Of a stretch of DNA of 64,000 nucleotides, positions 45,200-58,745 are shown piece by piece (the first letter of the stretch is position 1; each line of letters opens with the position of its first letter). Location: the NCBI GenBank assembly GCA_015680685.1, contig MNCI01011487.1, positions 578,271-642,270 on the forward strand. The letters run 5' to 3'. A program made the translations under genes and the position numbers. A model generated the notes under the pieces. That model made no database searches. It was not told where the DNA came from and saw only the letters and a program-made list of their open reading frames with translations. Origin of the DNA: Gnetum montanum (taxonomy: Eukaryota > Streptophyta > Gnetopsida > Gnetales > Gnetaceae).

Positions 45200-46260
45200 T
45201 AAAAGTGTTCATATCTATGATAGATATTCTAAAAACTCCTCTCATGAAAAGAACTAAAAATAGAAGAGATAAGACTATGGACCATAGCCTATTGGTATGT
45301 TTCCTTACCTTTTCCATTCTTGTAATAGTTAGAAAAGCTCTTGAAAGTGAAGACCGAAGAAAAATTATGGACGAAGAAATAAAATAGATTATTAAGAATA
45401 ATACTTTGGAGCTAGTCCCATGACCAAAAGGAGCTAATATTATTGGAACCAAGTGGGTCTTTCAAAAAAAGATAAATAATCATGATGAAGTCATTAGGAA
45501 TAAAGAAATATTAGTAGTAAAAGGATTTGCTTAAATTGAAGGACTTAACAATCAAGATACTATTGCTCTAGTTGTAAGATTGGAATTCAACAAAATGCTT
45601 TTAGCATTTGTAGTGTAGTAAGATTTAAGCTCTATTAGATGGATGTGAAAGTAACCTTTATAAATGGAAAAATCAAAGAGATAGATTATATAGAATAAGT
45701 AGAAGGATATATCTATGCTGAAAAACTAAATCATGTATATAAGCTACATGAATCTCTATATGTCCTAAAACAGGCCCCTAGGATTTGGTATGCTTAGCTT
45801 AATTCCTATTTTGCAAAAAATGGATATATAAGAGCTCCTTTGGATAGTACTCTTTATGTAAAATAGGATGACATTTTTTTAATAGCTCAAATTTACGTTG
45901 ATGACATGATGTTTGGAGGAAAAATTTCAAGATTATGCAAATAATTATTGAAGCTATGAAATCAAATTTTGAGATGTTCATGATGGAAGAACTATCTCAT
46001 TTCTTATATTCAATGGCTTAAAGAAGGTACATTAATTGCTTAAAGAAAGTATATTTAGTAAATGCTTAAATATTTTAGCATGATTAAAGCTAAAGCCTAT
46101 CCAAGTTCCCTAAGTAAAAATGTACATTTATGTAAGGATGAGAATGAAAAGAAGGTTCATTCTACTCTTTATAGGTCCATTGTGGGGAGCCTTCACTATG
46201 CAATAATAAGCAAACTTGATATCACTTATGTAGTAGGCTTAATTTCTTAATTTCAAGTAG
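45200..46260 (+). pseudogene. pol: Copia C reverse transcriptase
   Basis: MDEEIK and NNTLELVP, then GTKWVFQKK, the start of the copia RT domain. LNNQDTIALVVRLE and a frameshifted middle follow. The catalytic box IYVDDMMFGG is intact at 45891-45920, and SIVGSLHYAIISKLDITYVVG near 46170-46240 is the end of the domain. Stops and at least three frameshifts. Confidence 0.88.
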
Positions 46261-46264
46261 ATAA

Positions 46265-46512
46265 ATGAGAATTGAATTTGGTAGAAACTTAAAAAATTAT
46301 ACTATTTAAAAAAAACATCGTAAATTATGGGCTTTGGTATCCAAAAATAAAAAATATTTAAATTCAAATTTTAATAGATGTTGATTAGGCTGGTAATAGA
46401 GAAGATTGGAAATCTACTAGGAGGAATTGTCACTTCCTTAGAAGTAACCTAGTATCATGGTTAAGCAAAAACTAAAGCCCTATTGCATTATAATTAGTTG
46501 AACTTGAATATG
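46265..46512 (+). pseudogene. Copia C RNase H, first part
   Basis: AGNREDWKSTRRNCHFLRSN and LVSWLSKN, ending LVELEY at the edge of insertion D. The motif resumes after D at 49345. Confidence 0.8.
46508..46512. repeat. Target site duplication ATATG, left copy
   Basis: Matches 49340-49344 exactly. Confidence 0.85.
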
Positions 46513-49339
46513 TGTTGGTGACCATTTGGGACCACCAACATTGGGCCTTTAGGTCCCACAACTTTGGAGTCATAGGAAACAAAGGTGTTCCTCAAAATAC
46601 AGTTTAGGTGCTTGTTGATCTTCTGGCAACACCAAGGCCTAGATACCTCCAAACAAACTTAGTGGTTATGAAATGAACTAAATATGAGTATGTGCTTACT
46701 GTTGTAAATGTTGAAATACTTGGGTTTGTGTATGAACCTGTAAATGGATATCATAAAAGAAATTTGGCAAATTTTCAAATACTGTGAGTTATTAAATATT
46801 TTTATCTTGTCAAATAACTTAGTCTATATAGTCTCTATAGTAAGCTACTTGAAACATATAAAATTTCACAAAAATGGTTTAGAACAATTCTACCAATCTA
46901 TTCCTAGTTTTTCCTAAAGAGAAAACTCCACAAGAAATTTAGAAATAGATCAAGATTCAATGGGTTTTAAAAAGAGAAAAAGAAAAGAAAGTAGATTTAT
47001 GTAAATCTCAAACATTTAGACAAGATAAATTGAACATGATGAAACACTTTACAATAAAGCTATTCCAACTCAATCTAAGTTTTACAAATTGTCCAAACCT
47101 TTTTGGCTCGACAAAGCAATTTTGTAAAAGACAATCTTATTCACTACTAGAACACTTTGTAAACCACTAGTGCAAGATTTTGTTTGGCTAGTTAACAGTT
47201 ATCAAGAATTGCAAACACTAGAACTAGCAAAAAAATGTGACTATTTTAAAATTAGAATTCCAAGGTAATAAACTTTTAAAAAATTAACAAGCCAAAGTAT
47301 CAAAGACTCTATAGATCCTCTAAACTCAAATAGGAAATTTCAATAAGACATTGCTATTAAATTGGTCAAGATGCTTTGCTAAGATAACATAAGCTCTTAT
47401 ATGGCAAACCTTAATAGAAGTCTAATATTACGCAAAATGAAGCTATAAGAATAATTTAGAAAATCCCAAAATTAAATGGCAAGCACATTACTATCTAGAC
47501 CATTAGCTAAATAACTAAAAAAAAAAGAAAAGAAAAGGACTCACAGGATGAAAACAAAGAAGCGAAATTGATATCTTTAGCAATCCATGCTTTTTACAAT
47601 CCTCAATATTCTTCTAAGTATCTTCTTTATCTTCTCCCCCTCCCATTCTACCTTTGAAGCCTTTTTATAGTGGCTTCATGGTAGTTACAATCATCATTAA
47701 AGATTAAGGTGAATATCAAATATCTAGGGAATTTATTCATAACTACCTTTAGAAGTTATGACTTCTATAAAGAGTTATGAGAAAATCAAGCCATATTTGG
47801 AAAGTGTCTTCTTGGCAATTACAATCTTACAAATATCAAGGAGATCTATTTATAACTTTCATAGGAGGTCATAACTTCCATGGAAAATTTTAATTCCCAT
47901 AGAAACTAAAGTTATATTTATAAAATGAGTATAAATTCCTTCCTTTTTAAACCATAAACCTCTCCTTTTAAAATTACCAATTATAATTCAAATAAACTAT
48001 ATGTTTTTCTTATAATAATTTATTTTTAAATAAAATTATTATTAAGTCCATGTGGCCTTAATATGGGTGAGTTCACATTTGATGTGTCTTTACGTAGGTC
48101 TGTAGGCTTTGTGGCTATCATGTCTGCTGCTATGCCACCTCCGTTGCATGCAGTTCTCACATGTCTTGCATCCCCTAGTTCTACTCTTAGATCTTGCTGC
48201 TAAGGTTCTATAGGCATGGCATTCTCGCCAACATCATTCTCGATCTTTACATTCACTATTCCACTTGGTGCTACTCCAAAATGACCTTTGACGACGTCAA
48301 ACAAGGAATTGCAAATTCAGGCCCTATTATGGTTTCCACCACACCAATACCTTGTAGCCGCATGACCCTTTGTATGGTGAAATGAGTGGTTGGAGTTGAA
48401 GAAGTGCTGCCATTAAAATTTTCAATGCTATTGTGAAGAGATTTGTTGTGATGGATACCCTTTGCTAAGGGTTCTTGAACCTACATTTTTTAATATAATG
48501 ATAGCCACTACTTTAGGTCTTCTTTTAATTTTAATTTCTGATGCCTAAAATAGTTGTAGGTTTGGCATGCTTGTTTTTGCTTTGAAATGTTGATTTCATT
48601 TAGATCTTCTTCTTTCATGCATTGTAAAGCTTGTGCTCTTCTACAAGTTTTGCAATTTTATTCCATACTATTATTTGTTGTTACAGTTCATATTGCCATG
48701 CTTTTACTATTTCAGAATAATGATGAAGTTTTCAAACAATTTTTGCCAAATTTTTCAACCACCATTTAACAAGAATCATGTTAATTTTATTAACTTTGTG
48801 TTGAAATTATGGTCTTGATTTGGAAAAATTCATCAAATGCTACTTGAGCCTTTGAACTAGATATTCTCCTCTTTGTTTTGTTCAAGATCTTCAACTCTAC
48901 CAAAAAAAAATTCCATTGTTTAGAGGCCACCATAGATTGAATTACAACATTATGAGTTGTAATGGTTGCATAGCATAACAATGGGTATTTACGTGATGTA
49001 GTTTCTTGTTAATTTTCCTAAGAAATTCTTGCATAGTTTTAAGAGAAAATGGATGTACAAATTTATCTATTTTGTTTTTTATCATTATCATTCTTTGAAA
49101 CATCCAATTTACCACTAAATCTAAAACTGATAAACTGTTGTCATGTAAGAACCAACTTCTCACTATTACCCTTTGAAATAAATAATCTAATTCTTATTTT
49201 CCAATCACCATTAACAAGTTAAATTAGGAAATTTGATTCTCAACATTATCTCATAAAATCTACTCCATCAAATGGTATAAATNGTTCTCAACATTATCTC
49301 ATAAAATCTACTCCATCAAATGGTATAAATGTGACAACA
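46513..49339 (-). mobile_element. Insertion D: LTR-type unit in copia C RNase H
   Basis: Begins TGTTGGTGACC, ends GTGACAACA, with exact ATATG duplication. Ends and target size fit an LTR retrotransposon. I find no second LTR, gag or pol inside, so a long solo LTR is the simplest reading. A TATAAAAA box on the minus strand (about 47662-47669) followed by a purine-rich start-like tract suggests the minus strand is sense. Small open frames on both strands (48194-48385, 48587-48818, 48790-49163) show no family resemblance. An n at 49285 with duplicated flank inflates the length by about 46 bp. Confidence 0.75.
49285..49285. other. Assembly join (single n) with duplicated flank
   Basis: TTCTCAACATTATCTCATAA and about 25 further bases occur on both sides. 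Confidence 0.85.
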
Positions 49340-49670
49340 ATATGTAGTTGCTTCTTCTTATTGTGCTTAGATTTTATGAATGCCCAAAGTTCTAAAGATC
49401 TTTGATATTGTATTTTCTAATCCTATTATTATTTATTGTGATAATAATTATACTATTTCCATTTTAAAAATCATATTTTTTATGGAAAAAGCAAACTTAT
49501 TAAAATAAAATATCATTTTATTTTTTATTAAGTGGAACTACATATAGTAAAACTATCTTATATCTCATCTAAAGAGAAGAGAGTTGATATCTTTACAAAA
49601 GCTTTAAATAGAGAAAGGTTTACCTATTTGAGAACTCTACTAGGTATAACTAATTTATCAAAATAGGCTT
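49340..49670 (+). pseudogene. Copia C RNase H, second part
   Basis: Resumes at YVVASSYCA, then IIIYCDNNYTISILK and SKEKRVDIFTKALNRERFTY, the normal C-terminus of copia RNase H. The join with 46512 across D is exact after removing one ATATG. Confidence 0.88.
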
Positions 49671-49730
49671 AATTATCTAATTATTTATTATAAGATTAGG
49701 GATTTACCATGAGCTAACAAGCTTAATTAC

Positions 49731-50094
49731 ACGGGGAGTATGTATTTATGGTCTTTGCTAAGATCTTATGTTTATCTTTGGGTTTTCTCTATCACTTAAT
49801 AGTTTGTGGTGTGTTTAAGCTATTTCTATTACCTATGTCTTAAGCTTAACTATTTTGAAAAAACAAGGAGCTATTTTTCACCTTTTCTAACAAAAATCAA
49901 GAGTATAGGCTATGTTGTATGTTGATTTGTGTTGATTCTATAAGTTGGTTTTGTTAGAAAATTGGTGGTCTCTCTAATCCCTCTAATTTTTATGTTCTAA
50001 TGCTTCTAGTGATAACTTATGTGTGTGATTTAAGCTTATATTTGCTTTCTATTCTTTTATATTTAAGCTTGTATTTTTCCTCTATTCCTCTCTA
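49731..50094 (+). other. Polypurine tract and probable 3' LTR of copia C
   Basis: ACGGGGAGTA at 49731-49740 is followed by TG (49741), as expected for a 3' LTR. I could not match the sequence to the 5' side, so the LTR extent is uncertain. Confidence 0.45.
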
Positions 50095-51307
50095 TTGTTG
50101 ACCTTTTTTTATGTCAAAACCTAGGAAAATGGAGAATGTGGAAAATGTGTTTGGATGGTCTTGTAGTGCTAACAAAGAACAAGATAAGAACATGTTGGGA
50201 TTAGGACAAGAGCATGATGATTGAGATAAGAACAAGATGATAAGAGCTTAAAATTGAGATAAGATTTTTTTGATGTAAAGATAAGAACTCCAAGAATTTC
50301 AGACAAGAGCTTCATGGTATTAAGACAAAGAGCAATTTGAGACCAAGACGAGAGCTGAGTTGAGATGATAAGAAGTTTCAGCCAAGATGGAAGATTTCAA
50401 GGATGCATGAAGCCTACAGGCCAAATGAAGATGTTTCAATATCTTCCTAGACGTCCCAAAAGATCAGCATACATCCCAGAGGTAAAGGATCAATTTTAGG
50501 TTAGGCATCCCACAAGAATAGTAAAAATTCTAATTGTTTTTAAGATGTCACAACTAGGATGTTCCAAGTGAGACATCCTAATTACCAATGGGATGTTCCA
50601 TTGCAAGTGGCCAATTTTTAGTGAGGCATCTCAAGCTTGAATAGGACATCCTAACTAGTCATTTCCTAGCCGTTGGATGCATTCCGAGAGTTATTTAAAA
50701 ACTAGAAGACTATAAAATATAGTGGAATCCTTGTGAAAAGGATAAGCACTATTCATTGGATTATTCATTGTTTACATCAAGTAAATTTGTTTTAATCCTC
50801 AATTCTTTTATCATTTATGAATTTTTTTGTGAACTTAATTATAAGGAGTTTGTAAAGTTAGTTACATTTTTTTCTTGATTCTTTTTCTCTCTTTGTAGCC
50901 TTGTAGGGTTGATGTGCTTCTTATGAGAAGACATCTTGCGAGCTTGTTGGGACCTTATGGGGTTGAGTGTTTTTCTAGTGAGAAAACACTCCATGCAAAG
51001 ATCACGTCATTGTAAATGTTGTGGGATCCTTGAAATCACATTTTGAGCTTATTGGATCCTTGTGGGGTTGAGTGTGTTTCCTATGAGAAAACACTCCAAA
51101 TGGAGCTCAAACTTTGTAAAGGTTGTAGTGCACTCTAAACCACATTTTTTAAAGAAACAAAGTCTAGAGGTGTGCAAGGATTCTACCATTTGAATTTGGA
51201 AGTACCCAAGTTGGGGAATCATATAAATTTGTGTATAGTTTCTATTGTCTTAATTTTTTGAATTGGAAAACTTATCCAACCCCCCTTCTAAGTTCTTAGT
51301 TCTCAAG

Positions 51308-51325
51308 TGGTATCAAAGCCCAATA
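51308..51325 (+). promoter_or_regulatory. Primer binding site of element E (tRNA-iMet type)
   Basis: TGGTATCAAAGCCC, two bases after the LTR end; one change from TGGTATCAGAGCCC. Confidence 0.85.
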
Positions 51326-51362
51326 CTATCATTTTTGAAGCATAACATCTCAAGAGTAAACA

Positions 51363-52650
51363 ATGGAAGTGACATCATACAACAAGTCACCAATGTTTAA
51401 TGGAATTGACTTCATTTATTAGAAAGCTAAAATGCAAGGATTTTTCGAATCCATGGAGTTTGAAGTCTAGGAGTTCATTCTTAAAGAATACATGCCACCC
51501 ATCGACAACATCACAAGATCTACAAAGGCAAGGAGCAAATGGATGCAAGATGAAAAAGATAAGTTCATGTTTGATTCAAAAGAAAAAAATTATCTTTATT
51601 GTGCTTTTAGTAAATATGAATTTAATAGAGTAGTTCAATGCAAAACTGCAAAGGAAATTTAGAAAATTATAGAAGTAACATATGAAGGTACATCTGTTAT
51701 TAAATAATCTAAGCTTCTAGTGTTACAAAGTGAGTATGATAAAATCAAAATGAAAGAAGAAGAGAAAATCAAGGACTATTTTTCTAGAGAAAATGATTTA
51801 GTTGTAGCCATTCATGGGATAGGAAAAGATTTACCTAAAAGTGATGTAATAATTAAAATGATTAGAACTTTGCAACTTGAGTTTTGACCAAAATACATAG
51901 GCATGAAGGAAATTAGAGATTTCTTAATTCTAAAATTCAAATAGCTTTAAAGTGCACTCATTGCTTATTAGATGAATCTCATTAGTAAAGATGCTATCAA
52001 AGAAAAGCCTATTTCCCTCAGAAGTTCATCAAAGGATAAGGAGCCACTGGAACATGAAGTGAATAGCGAAGATGAATTGGCTTTCTTATCTAGGAGAGTT
52101 TAAAGATTACTTGCATGAAAAAGAAAGAGCTTCAACTAGTCTAACGTTAAAGGTAAGGAAAGAGGTAAGAATTCTAAAAGTTCAAATCTTGATGCATTCT
52201 CTATGGAATGTTGGGTTTGTGGTGGTAGAGGCCATGTAGCCTTTGAATGTCCAAGTGTTAGTAGTTTACAAAGAAGGATCAATCTAAAGCTGATACAAAA
52301 AAGAAAGATCTTTACACAAGTTGGGATGATGAAAAAAATGAGGAGGAACTAGATGATTCTACAATAGATTCACATCTTATCTACATGGCTCTTATACATG
52401 AAAATTCTACATAAGTCCTTGAAGAGTCTAAAGGTAAAGCTGACAAAAGGCATAGTGAGTTGCATGACGAAATTATCACTTTTCATTATTTCATTAAAAA
52501 ATCAAGAAAATGTATGCATAGAAAAGAGAATGAAATTTCTGAACTCTATACTATATGCTCCACTCTAAAAAGATAATGCTCAACTGTAAAGGCTAAGGTT
52601 CAATTACTAATCCATTTATATGAGTAGAAGTGTAGAAACACATAAGATGC
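51363..52650 (+). pseudogene. gag: Copia E gag
   Basis: From ATG 51363 (MEVTSYNKSPMFNGIDF): UBN2-type gag with VVQCKTAKEI, SKLLVLQSEYDKIKMKEEEK and FSRENDLVVAIHGIGKDLP. The knuckle at about 52205-52250 (CWVCGGRGHVAFECP) keeps all four CCHC ligands. An acidic and then coiled-coil-like part (ELHDEIITFHYFIKKSRK) follows before the sequence ends at the 430-bp repeat. The frame has several stops and shifts. Confidence 0.82.
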
Positions 52651-52672
52651 AAGGACTAGCAAAGATCAAGAA

Positions 52673-53537
52673 ATGCCTCAAAATTGGCTTTTATTTTGGC
52701 CTTTGAATATTGTATAAATTCTCTTTCATGATGAGTTTTGCTTAGTCTAAACCTTCGTTAATTTATGATTTTCGAGATTGATCATCCTAAATATTTTTCT
52801 TGACCATTTTTCTGATTTCCCCTCAATCCTTGTTGCATGCATCATGTCATGTTGGATCTCATTAATCTTCTCTTTGAGTCTTGATTTTTGATACACCTTC
52901 TTTGATGCGTGAATGCTTCATGCTTTTGAATATTGATCCATATGAGGTTGTTGATGATTGGTAACTTTGGTCTTCCTTTGTTATGGCACAATCAGTTTGT
53001 TAAAAGCTAAGATCATGATTTATCTCCTTGAATATTGTTAGCATACCAAGATATTTTTTAAGATATGCAAGATTTCTTAGATGTTGGTTTTTCTTTCTCG
53101 AGATGCCCTCAAAATTAGCTTTCATTTTGGCCTTTGAATATTGTATAAATTCTCTTACATGATGAGTTTTGCTTAGTCTAAACCTTTGTTAATTTATGAT
53201 TTTTAAGATTGATCATCCTAAATCTTTCTCTTAACCATTTTTCTGATTTTCCCTTCAATCCTTGTTGCATGCATCATGTCTTGTTTGATCTCATTAATCT
53301 TCTCTTTAAGTCTTAAGTTCTGATACGCCTTCTTTGATGTGTGAATGCTTCATGCTTTTGAATATTGATCCATATGAGGTTGTTGATGATTAGTAACTTT
53401 GGTCTTCCTTTTTTATGGAACAATCAGTTTGTTAAAATCTAAGATCATGATTTCTCTCCTTGAATATTGTTATCATATCAAGATATTGTTTGAGATATGT
53501 AAGATTTCTTGGATGTTGGTTTTGCTTTCTTGAGATG
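52673..53537. repeat. Two-copy tandem repeat, unit about 430 bp
   Basis: Copy 1 from ATGCCTCAAAATT (52673), copy 2 from ATGCCCTCAAAATT (53103). Shared blocks include TTGGCCTTTGAATATTGTAT and GTTGCATGCATCATGTC. The copies differ at a few per cent of positions. It directly abuts the cut end of gag E. Confidence 0.9.
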
Positions 53538-53689
53538 TTAGATTTCCATGTGTTTGATTTTGGATTTTTTAGTATCATGTAATTCCCTGGATTGGTATCC
53601 TTGCAATGATTCTTTGGTTTTTTGGATCTCTTTGATGAGCTGCATTCTTTTGGTCTTATTTTTGCCCTATGCCTTCAATTTGGTTTGTC

Positions 53690-54773
53690 ATGCTTATATG
53701 TTTGATGGATGTTTGGATGATGGAGCTAGCACTGAGTTGTGTGGCTAGTTGGAGATGGGCTTTATAGAGATGGTTTGATGATTGATCCTCACTGGGATGT
53801 ATCAATGTGGCTTTTTTTGTAGGCCCCATCCCTTCATATCATTTGAGGTAATGTCCTAGTTGATACCTTTAATACTATTATGTTTCAAAAATGTTGGAAG
53901 TAAGTCCTAGATGATGCTTCACATTTGATTTGAGACCAATAATAAATTCATGTGCATGGTAATTTAATATTTGATTTGGATATTCTTTGATTTTGACATT
54001 TGGCAAGTACACATGACAACATGTTACACATTTGACACTGAGTGTAATGTGTGCTAGGCTCCTTGTTCATGGTGATGTTTAGAGTAGGAAAAACTTGATT
54101 TTGATTTTGTTTGATGGCTAGATGTTTAGTTGTATGTTTGTATGTCTATTTGGATGTTTTGAGTTGACATCTTTTGCAAGTCAACCATGCTCCTCCTAAC
54201 TCACATGATATCTACCCATTCATCGATTAGAGATGATGCCAAGATTTCTCACTTAGTTTAATACTGAAAACCCATTTTATTTTATAGGTTGATTGAATTA
54301 GAAGGAGATGGAAATTTTGGATGGTTCACTAAGTTACTTTAGTATGATGATGTTTTGTTTCCAACTTGTGTTTAACTATTTATGTATTGTCATTTCAGCA
54401 TTGTATAAACATTGTTTCTCTTCTTCTAGATTTTGGATCTATAAATTATGTTTGATTTATACCTATGATATTATGCCATTTATATATATTGATTTTGGAG
54501 ATTCAAATTTGTAGTATATATGTTTTTCTCTTTCTTTTTAGATCTTATTTCTAGCATTTATATATATCCTAATTTTACATTTATGCATTTCATTCTTCCA
54601 CTGTTTAGTTTCTTCTCTTTCCTTAGGTCATGGCTTCACACTAGGTTCCCATATCTTTCTTTTGCTACATAGTTTGTTTGCTTTCTTGTTCCTTGCCATG
54701 ACCAATCATTCATTAGGGATTTATACCTAATGTAATGCTCTTCAACCTAAGCCATAGTAAGGAGGGTGTTTCA
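53690..54773. repeat. Repeat F, left copy (probable LTR)
   Basis: Aligns, with much divergence, to 61740-62820. Best blocks: CCTAATGTAATGCTC...GGAGGGTGTTTCA at the right end and CACTTAGTTTA near 54250. Its ending fits an LTR (CA). The left limit is uncertain. Confidence 0.55.
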
Positions 54774-57700
54774 TATACTCTTCTAGAATATGTTTCTTGA
54801 TGGTTGAGTTGAAGAACTTGACTATAGCCTCATACTCTAGGAATTTTTTCTCTAAGGTATTATGATGCATGACTAGATCTATGGTGCTACTCTCCAAAGA
54901 TACATTTGAAGGATCTAACCATGTCTTTTCTGGAACTATCATGGTTTTCTTAATTTGATACTCTTCTTCTTCACCCATGTCATGTTCTTTCGAGACAGCA
55001 ACCATGGCAATATATAAATTACTAATGACTTAAGCATCCCTTAATCTCACAAGGATTTTAATCACCACAAACTCTATCCAAGACATAATAAATATGGACC
55101 AAGAAAGAACAAAATCATGAAAGTAATATAGTTTATTAGAGAGAAACATAACTCATCTCTTACTTTATTTCATTCTTAAGGATCTTGAACCAATTAAGTT
55201 ATGTTCCCAACCATGTTTGCAAATATAATAGACTGAGTACCCTTCAAGTGTTGTCAATCTTCTTATCTTGAATAATAATATGACTATAAATGATTGACAC
55301 CATACTACTCGATGATTCCTATAGATAGAATCATGAAAACTGTAAGTTTGCTAACTTGTTAGCTTTATTAAAGATAATGATGTCCTTAGACATTTAGAGT
55401 AAGTTAGAATGATTAATATTGATTACATCTACCTCACCATTAATAGAAATGATTTTGAGGTAAAGCCTCAAATACTTGGAAGATAGCCTCAAAAATTTGA
55501 AGTTTGAAATACATCTATAAAGAAGTTAACCCTCAGTAAATTTTAAGGATGAGAGTTAATACCTTATAATTGATTTTGGGTGATCAAAAGGTAGCAAATT
55601 CCAACATCCCAAACATAACAAACCTCTTGGGAAGCTTCTCAATTAACGCATCTACATCATTAAGCATATAATCATGCATCAAAACCTTAAACTCTAATGC
55701 GATATAGGACTTTGCTTTTTTCTTGGTCAGCTCCATGTCCAAGGACTACACTAGTTTAAAGACTGTAGTATAATATATGATTAGCATGTTATACATAGAT
55801 CTTGTCTTTGAGATCAAGCCCTTACTGTGTAGATGCTTTAACAATAAACCCTTACTTCTTATAATGATGTCTTTTCACTTTAGTACCATTTAAATAATTA
55901 AACAAAAAATTGTATAACTAATCAATGTGACACTTCACTCACAAAAGAGCAAACAAACATGCAATAGTAAATTTGCAAAATGTTACCTAATTTTAGATCA
56001 ATAATTCAAAGCATGAGCAAAAGCCAAATAAGGCAAATGAATAGAAATAACCCACAATTGCACAAATAATTGAAGTAATAAATATATTAGTACAATCAAA
56101 TCATACAAACAACTCATCAAGATCATAAGGAACCTAATTCATGAAGTATATCATGGTATAAAAAAAATTTTCAAACTACATGATGTAATAAATGCTACCA
56201 CCAACCCACAAGCATAGGCATTTTAAATTTCATGGTTATTATCTTTAATAGAATAGGTGGTCAAACCAACATGTGCTTCAATAGCATGTTAGAAATAAAG
56301 ATAATCAAGATGAGGATAATGAAGTCCAACAAATGAAATGTTCATATGTTGCAAAATTGTATAAATCATGAACATAGAAACTTGTATCAACCATATTATA
56401 ACATATCAAAAAGCATCGAATACATATTTATCTAGAAATTATAATATTAATGTATTAACTAAGGATAAAATACAATAAATGACATAAATGATAGCATCTA
56501 ATCATATATTTAAACATTGGTAGTCATAGACTCTAATGGTAAATATAATAAAAGTAATGTATAAGGACAAAGATAGAAATCTCAACATCTAAAATAAGAA
56601 ACACTAATAGATACTAGAGTGAACAACCATAGATAGTATAATTGACAATTACAATCTATGCATCACGCTATTGAAGTGTGTTGAATTATCTATGTATAAA
56701 ACTATTTGGTAACCTGTCTTTAGTATAATAACATACAAGAACATATTTTATTTAATAGTCATATCTCTTCACAGCCAATTACTTAATAGCCTAATTAGTC
56801 TCTTTATGTAAAATATTACAATTATACATTTGGATAAGTATATTATACATTAAGGTTGATATTAATACTCAAATCCTTAATAAATATAACTAAGAACAAG
56901 GAATATACATAGTACTAAAACTATCAATTTCTATTTAAATTTTAATTGTTAGCTTCATTGATTTGAAGAAAAATTTAGTATTAAGATATTCATAATTATT
57001 AGAAATGAAATGGAAATTTAATAAGGGATCCTTAAGATGGCATTATCATGACTTTTTTATAACCATAATGTGAAAGAACTAGTATCTTCAAATATATATA
57101 TCATGTTAAGAGGAAGTAAGTTAAAATTAAAATCCTTCTTGAAAATTGTCTTACTATAAAATTATAGGTGGATATAATATTTTATAATCATAGAGAAGTT
57201 TTAAGTGAAAGTTAAGCTATAAAGTTGCTAAAATTTTTACCACTTTGAGTTTGAGAGAAAGTGATAAGAAATAAGCATTATTATCAACCTCAATGTGTGT
57301 TACTTATATCCAAGTGTATAACCATGATGGTTAACATTGAGGAACTAATGAAGTTTGTTATTAACTAGTTAGTAAGAGGTATGACTATTATAAGAAGACA
57401 TGACCCTTAGTATTGGTATGATAAAATAGGTGTTATAAACAGTTTTTTGATATGTCAAATACACATATTATTCAACTGTATGTATATAGACCATAATCAT
57501 CATGTGTTCTTTCATAGTTGTCTTACTTAATTATGATCTATCAAGTATGCTTGTATATTTGGATATTTCTATCTCTATGTTTTTATTTCTTGATCTATCT
57601 TGTTTTTATAAATATTTGATGATAGAATTACCACTATTTATATACATGGTTTGATGTCATCATAACATGTTTGTTCTTATGTTTTTACCGGTGTGTTTAA

Positions 57701-58745
57701 TATGAATTCCTAGACATATATTACAGTATTTGTGCTTGTTATCTATTCTACTTACATGTTGTTAAGTATAATCATGGTTTACATTGTTTACTAAGGAAAT
57801 AGTTTACACAGTCTTCCAATTCATCTCTTTTCTATTTAAAGAACTTAGTTTTACATATCTTAGGAACCTCAATTCCTAACATTCTACATGTGCATTCTTG
57901 TTTTCTTGTATCTTCTTCCATTACATACTCTTCCACTTTGTTCAAGTACTCTTGTAGTCATTCCTCATTGTCTTTTTAGCATCATGTTTCCTCACAAGTT
58001 TCACTTTTTTTTATCATATTATCATGATTTTTTCATGAGAATGCACATTTCATCTTCTTCTATACATACATCTCTCACCAAGGTACACAAATGATCTTTA
58101 ACTTTTACATAGGGTTACATCCTTTTGTCTGAATTGGCATATTTATTTTGCGCATAAACAACATCTCATGGAATTGTTTACTTTCTATGATATTTCAAGT
58201 TATCCTTTGACACAAATGTAATAAGGCACATAATTTTACTATAAAAAATGCATACGTGAACATAACCTATTCTCATAAATATCTTGATTTAAAATACTCT
58301 TGTAATTACAAATTGGACAAATGCATTAATTAAAAATCATATTTGCTATGAAAGCTTTATTTTCCTTGAAAAACACATGTAAGAAGAAGCCAATTCTAGC
58401 TTGGTATATCTAAAAGTAACACTATCATGCTATTATCCAATTTAATAGTTCTTTATGGATGTGTTGTATGAGATTTTGATTAAAGAAATAAATGTGGAAA
58501 ATAAATGAAATAAATTTCAAAGCTTTTCCTATTAGAAATATTCAAATGTTATGCTTCTTGAATTAAAGATGATGCCCTTAGAATTTGAAGCATTTTATTA
58601 TTTTATAATCTACACTCATACCAATAACTCCAAAAGGGTGTTGGTATTAATTCAAGGCAAAGAATGATTTCATAAGGGAGTTTTATAGCTCAATAAATGA
58701 AATATTTAGAAGCATATTATTTAGTTTGATTCTCAATAATCCATA
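54774..58745. other. Interior between repeats F, unassigned
   Basis: About 4 kb of AT-rich DNA. An 88-codon frame on the minus strand (54742-55005, acidic, with HHNTLEKKFLEYEAIVKFFN) runs into repeat F; I do not recognise it. Other short frames (for example 57888-58094) are composition effects. No gag or pol motif was found. Confidence 0.5.

Larger units (their letters stand above)
21746..49740 (+). mobile_element. Copia element C, split by insertions A and D
   Basis: Ty1/copia order on the plus strand: primer site, gag, protease, integrase, RT, RNase H, polypurine tract. The coding parts are at 21811-22813, 42599-46512 and 49340-49670. Between them lie chromovirus A (which contains B) and LTR insertion D. 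The two gag halves match in order across A: the UBN2-like part is left, and the CCHC knuckle with a Lys/Glu-rich coiled-coil part is right, as in Sire/Tork-like elements. RNase H resumes in the same motif after D. It is the oldest member of this nest. Confidence 0.88.
50095..52650 (+). mobile_element. Copia element E, 5' part only
   Basis: LTR end (CA at 51305), primer site and gag of a second copia element. It stops in the coiled-coil part of gag at about 52650, with no protease, integrase or RT. The LTR start is not fixed; TG at about 50095 is a guess. The LTR carries repeated GATGTCC / GACATCC-like motifs (50440-50660) similar in design to those of LTR A. Confidence 0.72.

Noticed and set aside
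48194-48818. Possible captured host gene in insertion D
   Set aside because: Short frames on both strands, no recognisable domain, no splice structure.
57888-58094. Small hydrophobic frame
   Set aside because: CTT- and TTC-rich composition gives Leu, Phe and Ser; no relatives recognised.
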